Assembly (NCBI GenBank): GCA_021292105.1
Contig: CM037867.1
Span: forward strand, 39,105,771-39,169,770
Direction: 5' to 3'
DNA: 64,000 bases
Source of the DNA: Anadara kagoshimensis
Lineage: Eukaryota; Mollusca; Bivalvia; Arcoida; Arcidae
Below, in pieces: positions 57,401 through 64,000 of this stretch. Made by a program: the position numbers and the translations under genes. The notes under the pieces were generated by a model. That model did no database searches. It saw only the letters and a program-made list of their open reading frames with translations, and was not told the DNA's origin. Position 1 is the stretch's first letter. The number at the start of each line of letters is the position of its first letter.

Positions 57401-57985
57401 CTTTTTCCCCTCTACAGACAGACTTTGTGACAACCACGGATATGAACACAGATTTCCTGTTACGACTAGGTACAAGTAAGTGAAAATTATCAATCTTTAT
57501 TCAAGTTTATTTGATTTTCTATTGATATAAAGAATATTTCACTGTCACAAACAGAGTGGTTTCTATAATACAATGATATTACTTGAAAATAAAAATTATA
57601 TTCATTTGAGCACTATAGGAAAACCTCTCTGTGTCAACCAATGCTTTCTTCATACTAGATCAAAATATTTCTGTCAACAACAGCCCTATTTACTGATGAT
57701 AGAGGCAGCCAGAAACAGGAAGAAGGAGAAGATACCATCGCTGTAAGCAGGCGATTGGTAAACAGAGAAACACTGAAACAGGGACCGGGGGGGGGTTACA
57801 TGCTCCAATAATACAACCAAAACATAAGATTGAGATGGCAGTCAAAAGCAAACAGTATTTTAAAAACATCTTTGTTTTTCAGAGTTAGTTACCGAGTCAA
57901 GAACACCAGTCAATTCCTTAATTTGTGCTTCAATTTCATCTCTCTTTTTAATCAGCTGATTCATGTGTTCTGTGGTCGCCGCCAT
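54391..57985 (-). CDS. PSMD9: PSMD9 (26S proteasome non-ATPase subunit 9, p27 chaperone), four exons seen
   Basis: Minus-strand exons are 57985-57893, 56807-56704, 55408-55212 and 54492-54391. The order matches PSMD9: an N-terminal coiled helix, the [10 protein letters not shown] motif, V-D-I-Y-x-V-R-x-A-R, L-Q-N-D-H-K, the F-A-V-V-D-x-V-x-x-G-S-P-A-S PDZ entry, and G-L-x-V-G-D-x-x-x-x-F-G-S. In mammals and yeast PSMD9/Nas2 is a chaperone of proteasome base assembly. The final exon (the end of the PDZ) was not located. Exon 2 is one base too long for its phase at the junction with exon 3, near 56710-56716, so either the donor is different or there is an error. Confidence 0.88.
54570..54800 (+). 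mobile_element. tRNA-derived SINE (CTCCACC/TCATCACCTCGATG family)
   Basis: TAGCCTCGGTGGCTGAGTGG (Leu/Ser-like A box), AGGTTCAAATCC (B box), then TTGGTTTCTCTGGGCACTCT and TTCTTCCACCATCC. It lies in PSMD9 intron 3. Confidence 0.75.
55212..55408 (-). CDS. PSMD9: PSMD9 exon 3
   Basis: The acceptor ATATTTGCAG precedes 55408 and the donor GTATGT follows 55212. Two bases complete a codon, then [20 protein letters not shown], a linker with [19 protein letters not shown] and EEGSPASQC. It ends in phase 0, matching exon 4 (SPASQC|GLLVGD). Confidence 0.9.
55602..55773. mobile_element. Small MITE, CTATGTTTCCA..TGGAAACCTAG
   Basis: It is the best-preserved copy of the family also seen at 41851-42027 and 52671-52781. 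The inverted inner words are GCCATTGGCTACTAATTT and AAATTTGGCTACTAATTATT. Confidence 0.7.
56245..56379. repeat. Dispersed repeat matching the end of the window in reverse
   Basis: TTACCCTTCCGGAGCACCCG to ATGGATTAGTATGTTTGTTT is the reverse complement, with few differences, of 63858-63997. Confidence 0.85.
56704..56807 (-). CDS. PSMD9: PSMD9 exon 2
   Basis: The acceptor TTATTTTTTCAG precedes 56807. It reads [20 protein letters not shown] then [14 protein letters not shown], ending near the donor GTCAGT (56703). Family members have G-I/V-G-M-x-x-x-L-V-D-x-E-G-Y/F-P-R. The length, 104 nt, is one more than the phase of exon 3 requires. Confidence 0.88.
56750..57660 (-). repeat. Partial tandem duplication of PSMD9 exon 2 plus flank
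   Basis: A unit of about 122 bp comprising the 3' side of intron 1 and the first part of exon 2 is repeated. Starts are near 56750 (the real exon), 56873 and 56997, with a remnant at about 57605-57660. All show CTTCATACCAA(C/T)(C/T)CCTTGTTGCT(G/T)-like ends. Copies 2 and 4 have changes at the splice acceptor or in the frame. The fourth copy is separated from the third by the inverted-repeat element at 57101-57560. Confidence 0.8.
57101..57560. mobile_element. 460-bp element with perfect 26-bp inverted ends
   Basis: The left end is ACCACTCTGTTTGTGACAGT + GAAATA and the right end is its exact reverse complement. A second inverted pair lies inside (AAGATTGATAATTTTCACTT / AAGTGAAAATTATCAATCTT). 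No transposase is encoded. It sits in PSMD9 intron 1. Confidence 0.85.
57893..57985 (-). CDS. PSMD9: PSMD9 exon 1 with start codon
   Basis: ATG at 57985-57983, in the context AACAACAATGGCGGCG. It reads [20 protein letters not shown] then [11 protein letters not shown], 31 codons, to the donor GTAACT at 57892. The helical start with [12 protein letters not shown] matches PSMD9 N termini. Confidence 0.9.
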
Positions 57986-58123
57986 TGTTGTTATGTTGTT
58001 GTTGATGAGTAATTCCCACTTTTTTAGGAACACCTTCGAATCCTCGCGACAACCGTAAACGATGATATAAAGTTATCCTAGTTTAAACGACAACCTGTAT
58101 CTGTACGTAGATTAAAGCGAATA

Positions 58124-58727
<604 letters not shown>

Positions 58728-58956
58728 AAAGATAACTAAAAGATCACATGTCTGCAAACTTTCCACATTTTAAGTACCACGTGTTGTCTTTATATACAGG
58801 TGAGCTGTAGCATGTATGGCTAAAATGTTGCTGATTAAAAATACCCCTTGTAGCTGTAAAGTCGACATAATCGGCAAAGAAAGTGAAATTCTTCGTTATT
58901 TCGAATTTCTGATAACGACTACTACTTAAACTGTTTGGTACTACTGTCAAATACCA

Positions 58957-59040
58957 CATTTTTAATTTAATCATAAAATACATTTGGCAGTAGACAATAT
59001 ACCATTTTTTTAAATGTATTTTATGATTAAATTAAAAATT
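58957..59040. repeat. Inverted pair around AATCATAAAATACATT
   Basis: TTTTTAATTTAATCATAAAA (left) and TTTTATGATTAAATTAAAAA (right) face each other with about 30 bp between. A related ATTAATCATAAAATACATTA lies at about 60439. It borders the retroelement copies below. Confidence 0.7.
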
Positions 59041-59290
59041 TGGTATATGATATTTATGATATTTTGGTAAATTTCCTGCAAGTTAAAATTTGAAATTTCT
59101 CAAAAACTAAGGTGTACTCCCTCATGCAAAGTATTTCCTTAGCTTAATTTGGTAAAATATATTTTGGTCCTTTTGGTAGCTTGTCAACATCTTCAAAATA
59201 ATTTTGGTTTCATAATTTTGGTCCAAGCACTACTGATGAGGAATTGTATTCCGAAACGGTCGTCTAGTGCTGTAAAATTAAAACTGGTAT
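59041..59290 (+). mobile_element. Retrozyme/Penelope-like repeat copy, plus strand
   Basis: A sequence from AAATTTCCTGCAAGTTAAAA through ATGCAAAGTATTTCCTTAGC to TAGTGCTGTAAAATTAAAAC. It is the reverse complement of 59541-59765 and 59887-60095. It contains one hammerhead ribozyme at 59226-59271. Confidence 0.8.
59226..59271 (+). ncRNA. Type I hammerhead ribozyme, copy 1
   Basis: Stem I arms AGCACTA and TAGTGCT (7 bp). Core CTGATGA at 59233-59239. Stem II GGAAT-TGT-ATTCC. GAAA at 59253-59256. A very short stem III (AC..GT with a GGTC loop). The cleavage-site triplet GTC ends at 59264. All invariant core nucleotides of the hammerhead fold are present. Short-stem-III type I hammerheads are known from Penelope-like elements and retrozymes. 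Confidence 0.9.
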
Positions 59291-59567
59291 AATATGTAAT
59301 ACAACTATAATATGTTCTAACAAACTGAACTTATATGACAATCCCGTGGTGAATTTTTCCGAAACAACAAACACTCACGGGTACGGTTTACGTACGTTAG
59401 TCGTCGTCCGAAATTTCTGTATTTCACAAGTTAACTTGAAAAATTCTAGAACTCACTAAAACAAAATGGAGCAAACTAAGTATGTTGGATTTTACGGGTA
59501 ATCAGCCACCAGCAGAGATATCGGCTCAGGGGTTTAAATTCCATATTATACCAGTTTTAATTTTTAC

Positions 59568-59613
59568 AGCACTAGACGGCCGTTTCGGAATACAATTCCT
59601 CATCAGTAGTGCT
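59568..59613 (-). ncRNA. Type I hammerhead ribozyme, copy 2
   Basis: The reverse complement has AGCACTA / TAGTGCT stem I, CTGATGA, a 5-bp stem II, GAAA and GTC. The stem III region is ACGGCCGT, fully self-complementary, compared with ACGGTCGT in copy 1. Confidence 0.9.
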
Positions 59614-59906
59614 TGGACCAAAATTATGAAACCAAAATTATTTTGAAGATGTTGAAAAGCTACCCAAAGGACCAAAATATATTTGACCAAAGTAAGCTAA
59701 GGAATTACTTTGCATGAGGGAGTATACCTTAGTTTTTGAGAAATTTCAAATTTTAACTTGCAGGAATTTTAGACAATTATAGTATATTTTTGACAATAAT
59801 ACGAAATTATTACTTACTGAGTTGGTGATATCCTCGGGGCACCAGCCACCAGCAGAGATATCGGCTCAGGGGTTTAAATTACATATTATACCAGTTTTAT
59901 ATTTAC

Positions 59907-59952
59907 AGCACTAGACGGCCGTTTCGGAATACAATTCCTCATCAGTAGTGCT
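59907..59952 (-). ncRNA. Type I hammerhead ribozyme, copy 3
   Basis: It is identical in its conserved core to copy 2, including ACGGCCGT, and lies exactly 339 bp from it on the same strand. Cleavage at both sites would release a 339-nt RNA. Confidence 0.9.
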
Positions 59953-60134
59953 TGTACCAAAATTATAAAACCAAATTTATTTTGAAGATGTTGAAAAGCT
60001 ACCCAAAGGATCAAAATATATTTTACCAAAATAAGCTAAGGAAATACTTTGCATGAGGGAGTATTCCTTAGTTTTTGAGAATTTTCAAATTTTATATATT
60101 AAAGAAGGGCGATCTCGACAGACTACAAATTAAC

Positions 60135-61738
60135 TAAAGCCCCATTTATACGGCGAGAATTGCATACCTAAGTATTTTTACTCATATGTAAATTTACTCA
60201 CATAAGCAAAAGTATATTTTGCTTTGCGTTCATACATAATTTATGTACCATAAGTAAATTTGAAGTTTTCAACCAATTTTGAATAATTTTCATTCTGAAC
60301 ATTGAACAGTTTAGACTTTATTATCAGATAAGAACGTTCACTTACTATTTAAGCACTGATTTTATACTGGGCTATTATAATGACAAATGGGCAGTTCTAC
60401 TTGGTGATCCAGCATATCTGTCATATACCATTTTTGAATTAATCATAAAATACATTAAAAAATGTTATATGACATATCCTTAAAAGACTTGTTTTTTCAA
60501 GCTTTATGCAAACAAACAAAATTTTAGACCAGCACAGAGCACATTTATATACCGTCTTGTTAGGGTAGAACGACACTAGATCTTCGATATCTTTGGGTTG
60601 CTTGAATTGCCCATTGTGATGTTTGCAAAAAAGGGATTGACGTCCATGTCGTATTTGCTCGTTCTGTAAAAGGAGCTTGTGTTGTTCCTCATGACATATA
60701 TAAAATATTTAGATTAGCTAGTGTCTCCTAAAACCCAGTCTGGCCCCAAAATGTTTACAAATTTTAGCTATTTATTACATTAAAACTTCTTTTTTTCAGC
60801 TGAGCTGGACCCTAACTCAAAATAGTTAAGTTTCATCTCTGTATATGAAGCTGCAAATTGATTCTTTAGTGAACGGTGGAATGTTTTTTATTGAACTAGA
60901 TGGTGAAAATCATTTCAGTAATGTTGAAGATGATGATGTTTGTAATATTTGTTCTCCCAAAACACACTTCATGACGACATGGCATCTTCTTTCATGGACA
61001 ATTCGTTGTCAAATTTGTAAATGTAAATTTTCTTTGCATTCTGTGGTTGCCTTTTGTTGCTCAAGCACTTTCTCTTTGAAAACTAGTAAAACGTCAAATT
61101 TTGGTGACACTTTGTCACTAGTTTTTGTGCTTTTGTCAAATAAATATATTTCAATTACAACTTTTGATCTTTATTGGATAATAATTACAAATCAATGAGA
61201 GTCACGGTTGTTTATAGTGGTTGGCTTCTTTAACCGCTATGTGTTCGATTCCCGATTGTAACATCATATGTGGTGAGTGGGTTTCCCTTACAATAGGCAC
61301 CTGTTGGTTAGCTCGATGTCAATACACTGGGATGTGTGTAATGTGTATTTGCGACATTGTATATCATTGGACAACACTATTAAACAATTTTTTTTAGGTA
61401 CAAGGCAGATTACAAACACCCATATTCACTCCTGCACCACATGGACCTGAATGAACATTAACCCATAGAGATAAATAATCTGGCATTAATAAGTCCTTGT
61501 GTTTAAAATTATGAGTAAATATTACTGTGCGTTCATACGACACTGTAGCGAAATTTGCATACCTAAGTATAAAATACTTACACACTATAGCAAATTTGCA
61601 CTTGGTCCCTACTAGGTGCAAATTTACTTACATGAGTAAAATTTGCGTATATGCAAAGTTGTTCATACGACACAATTTGCATATGTGTGAGTAAAAAATA
61701 CTTAGGTATGCAATTCTCGCCGTATAAATGGGGCTTTA
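60135..61738. mobile_element. 1.6 kb element with about 45-bp inverted ends
   Basis: Left: TAAAGCCCCATTTATACGGC then GAGAATTGCATACCTAAGTA. Right: the exact reverse complement ending GGGGCTTTA. Subterminal repeats (ATTTGCATACCTAAGTATAA at about 61552, TTCATACGACAC at about 61510 and 61663) are present. An open frame at 60845-61198 (117 aa) has no recognised motif. A possible SINE remnant with TGTTCGATTCCCGATTG is at about 61240. Non-autonomous DNA element, family unknown. Confidence 0.75.
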
Positions 61739-62436
61739 GCATGGCCTCAAATGAGGCGTTAAAATGTACATCTGGTATATGTATCTTGAATATGAAAATT
61801 CTAACAGACATTATGAAATTATTTCAAGAAACTACAGTTTCATATCCCATAAACTAATTTAAGGGGGGGGGGAGGGGGTATATAGGAATCACCATGTCAG
61901 CTTTTGTCTGTCCGTCTGTCTCATGGTCTGTTCGTGTAAAATCGTGTCCGGGTTATATCTCATAATTGCTTTGAACGACTGTCATAAAGCTTGACATGAA
62001 TATTCCTCATGGTCCAAAGATGTGTCATGACCTTGAACCAAGGTCATATAGGAAAGGTCAAGGTCGCGGAGAAACATTAAATGTTGGGGCGGGAGTATTT
62101 GACTCTCAAGAGACAGTTCTAGTTTTCTTTAGAGTAAGCAATAAAAATGATGAAAACCGATAAAAAAGTAAATTTGTTGGGTATAAAAACATTATATGAA
62201 AATTATTACAAACTGTACCAATAAGCATTGCCCGACATGACCAGGTCAACACATGAGCAATCCTCCCTTTGCCCAAGGATTCAGACAGTCAGCTATTCAT
62301 CATTTGATGTGACATTATACTACCAGGCAAAAAGTCGACATTCTGAAACCACCTGTGTATCATGTATTGTTCTCACAATTACAGTACAGGCCTGTCGAAA
62401 GTTTTACACCCAATGTCGAACCAACAGCTCAACTCC
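61739..62436. other. Intergenic stretch with a CCGTCTGTC / GGTCAAGGTC repeat
   Basis: A G-rich run at 61863-61877 is followed to about 62105 by a dispersed repeat (TGTCCGTCTGTCTCATGGTC, CATGACCTTGAACCAAGGTC). The rest is featureless. Confidence 0.5.
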
Positions 62437-62529
62437 GTCAAAACTGATCTCAGAATCCTGAGTTCAGCTGTTATGGTTCTTCAGGAAGCCAGCGAAGCAT
62501 ACTTAGTCGGACTTTTCGAAGATACCAAA
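62437..62529 (+). pseudogene. Histone H3 fragment
   Basis: The frame reads [20 protein letters not shown] then [11 protein letters not shown]. Histone H3 has the same residues around [30 protein letters not shown]. Only about 31 residues (the central alpha2 helix) are present. There is no N-terminal tail upstream and the C-terminal part is missing after the Lys. A nearly unmutated fragment like this is most simply a recent retrotransposed or captured piece. A short exon of an H3 variant is a less likely alternative. Confidence 0.85.
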
Positions 62530-62638
62530 TATCGGTCCCTCGTTAGCTATATATTGACAGCTTTTTGGCAGCTGCTATCTGTCTTCTGGAAGCTTTTCGG
62601 TTTGTAGCTATCCATATCTCGGTCACTCGGGTACAACT

Positions 62639-62945
62639 TCGGTAGCATAGTGGTAGTGTTCGCTTCGTACATGCATATGGGAGGTCGTGGGTTCGAGCCC
62701 GGCAGGGTCTGACCAAGGTTTGAAAATAGGTAGTGACTTCTTTCGCTAAGCACTCGGCATCAAGTTACAAATGAAAGTCACGGGATCCTTCGGGAGAAAC
62801 CTCTAAAACCGATGTCCCGTGTCACGCCATGCGTAGCACGTTAAAGAACCCCTCGTTGTACATTAAAAAAACCCAGCCATTTCACCTTTTGCTGGTGACG
62901 TCTCAAAATAAGTGGAATATTCTTGACTGGGACGTAACTCTTCAA
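62639..62945 (+). mobile_element. Family A SINE, (AATC)n-tailed subfamily
   Basis: GGTAGCATAGTGGTAGTGTT (A box), GTGGGTTCGAGCCCGGCAGG (B box), TTCACCTTTTGCTGGTGACG, tail ATATTCTTGACTGGGACGTA, then (AATC)n and (CATC)n to 62995. Confidence 0.85.
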
Positions 62946-63280
62946 TCAATCAATCAATCAATCAATTAATCCATCCATCCATCCATCCTTCCATCAATCG
63001 ACCACTAGGCAGCAGAGTTTTGACTTCTTTTAGTAAACTGAATGTTAAACTTTTGACAGGTCTGTACTGTATACGCGTTTCTCATAATTAATGAATTCTG
63101 TATTTTTACCCCAGGTAAATATGTAGAATCAAGCATTTTGAATTATTTCAACAACAGCTGGAATCATTTATCAAATCTGAGTTCTAAAATGGTATTTTAT
63201 TGGCGCTTGTATTTCATTAAAATTCCATTTTTATGAAGTTACTCTGAAAGGTAAAAACAGTCAGTCAACTGTGTTCAACG

Positions 63281-63332
63281 ATGAAGCACTATACCTGTAT
63301 CCTGCTAATTTTATCGGTAGCGTTCGTCAGTG
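63281..63332 (+). CDS. First coding exon of a secreted-protein gene (signal peptide)
   Basis: ATG at 63281 after GTTCAACG. It reads MKHYTCILLILSVAFVS plus one base, then GTAAGT. A Lys-His-Tyr start, a hydrophobic core of 10 residues and a small-residue end form a typical signal peptide, and a phase-1 intron directly after it is common in secreted proteins. The mature protein lies outside the window, so the function cannot be said. Confidence 0.6.
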
Positions 63333-63351
63333 GTAAGTTGAAATGTTTTGA

Positions 63352-63645
63352 TTGATTGAATGGGGTTCTACATCCCAGTCAAGAATATTTAACTTATATT
63401 GAAACGTCACCGACTACAGTCGACGTGACTGAAAATTATACCTTTGCAGTGCGCAGTATGGGAGGGTTTTAACGTGACACACCTGTCATGGCGCTGGTTT
63501 TTAAGGTCTCTTCCGAAGGACCCCGTGACTTTGCATTTTTAAATGCCAATTGCTTGGCGAAAGAACAGCAACTATCCATTTTCAAGCCTTGGTCAGACCT
63601 GACCGTGATTCAAACCCACAAAGCGAGCACTCTACCAACTGAGGT
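63352..63645 (-). mobile_element. Family A SINE, reverse
   Basis: CCCAGTCAAGAATATTTAAC, CTTGGCGAAAGAACAGCAAC, GATTCAAACCCAC (mutated B box), CTCTACCAACTGAGG. It lies in the first intron of the secreted-protein gene. Confidence 0.82.
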
Positions 63646-63857
63646 TCGGTAGTAGCGGTAATGTTGAAATGAGGAAGACCCTTAAAACGTTCATTGTTGG
63701 TAAAACATAAGGACACCAAAAAAGGGATTTTCAATGTGTGTGTTTGATTTAAGTCTGTTGAGTTTATTTGAAGAACTTCTTAATTGTCGAAGAGACTCAA
63801 CAGTATCACTATTGCACATTAATGGAAGTTGTCAATGCCCCCCCCCCCCCCCCAGTT

Positions 63858-63997
63858 GTAATCAACCAAAAACAAACATACTAATCCATGTCCGAATCAC
63901 AATCCAGAAGCAAAGTAAAAACTTTGAAACAGATAAGTCAGGTTAGACACGTGAACTTCCACCAGGGAAGTGAGGCCAGGTGCTCCGGAAGGGTAAG
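63858..63997. repeat. Dispersed repeat, reverse of 56245-56379
   Basis: GTAATCAACCAAAAACAAAC to CAGGTGCTCCGGAAGGGTAA. The two copies differ by few bases. A C-run of 16 at 63838-63853 precedes it. Confidence 0.85.
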
Positions 63998-64000
63998 CGC

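Larger units (their letters stand above)
59490..60100 (-). mobile_element. Tandem retrozyme-like array, about 1.8 units of 339 bp
   Basis: Two direct repeats on the minus strand share CACCAGCAGAGATATCGGCT (59508, 59849), TACAGCACTAGACGGCCGTT (59565, 59904) and GCTAAGGAA(T/A)TACTTTGCATG (59696, 60036). The period is 339 bp. Each unit has a hammerhead. Tandem hammerhead-bearing units with no protein are the form of metazoan retrozymes and the terminal repeats of Penelope-like elements. Confidence 0.8.

Noticed and set aside
57168-57479. 103-codon frame inside the 460-bp inverted-repeat element
   Set aside because: It spans the internal inverted pair and shows no transposase motif; likely chance.
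60845-61198. 117-codon frame as a transposase of the 1.6 kb element
   Set aside because: No catalytic motif was recognised, it is too short, and its composition resembles random AT-rich sequence.

Overview
The window is eukaryotic nuclear DNA. It is AT-rich, with small coding exons separated by long introns carrying GT..AG boundaries, and it is dense in SINEs, MITEs and minisatellites. Conserved animal gene families (PSMD9, a C2H2 zinc-finger gene, a KMT5A-like SET domain) and the repeat content (tRNA-derived SINEs, long repeats with CCGTCC and AAGGTCAAGGTCA motifs, hammerhead-bearing retroelements) point to a lophotrochozoan, most likely a bivalve mollusc. That assignment is inference; the sequence names no species.

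139-20013 (+): a chain of splice-compatible exons. Three or four exons encode a KMT5A/SETD8-like SET domain (139-6355). A large exon (9994-14108) encodes about 100 copies of an 8-residue Gln/Pro/Thr/Asp repeat, a basic stretch and two zinc-finger-like motifs. The exons from 13.4 to 16.6 kb encode a Crypton-like tyrosine recombinase domain, and the last exon encodes a Myb/SANT-like domain ending at 20013. All junction phases agree, so the simplest model is one gene fusing a methyltransferase, a repeat, zinc fingers, a recombinase and a SANT domain. The SET-to-repeat junction is the weakest link. Two one-base deletions relative to the open frame break the large exon.

20-37 kb: no host gene is seen except one orphan terminal exon (34505-34651). 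The region holds MITEs, SINEs, a roughly 1.9 kb minisatellite with a 24-bp unit (23.2-25.1 kb), and a decayed Ty3/gypsy element with a chromodomain remnant (26474-33617). Its pol is split by a TA-flanked DNA element, which itself contains a second terminal-inverted-repeat element.

37138-44737/44951 (+): a five-exon gene for a protein with eight C2H2 fingers. Its second intron is mostly a 34-bp minisatellite of about 57 copies lying inside a TA-flanked element that starts nine bases after the splice donor. Its fourth intron holds a second minisatellite.

54391-57985 (-): four exons of PSMD9 (26S proteasome assembly chaperone p27). Exon 2 is followed upstream by partial tandem duplicates, and a 460-bp inverted-repeat element lies among them.

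58-64 kb: SINEs, a large (AATC)n/(GATT)n palindrome, three hammerhead ribozymes in a retrozyme-like arrangement (59.2-60.0 kb), a 1.6 kb inverted-repeat element, a histone H3 fragment, and the signal-peptide exon of a secreted-protein gene that continues past the window.

Several coding exons need a one-base change, some at homopolymers, to stay open. Residual assembly error is therefore as likely as pseudogene decay, and every 'broken' call carries that caveat.
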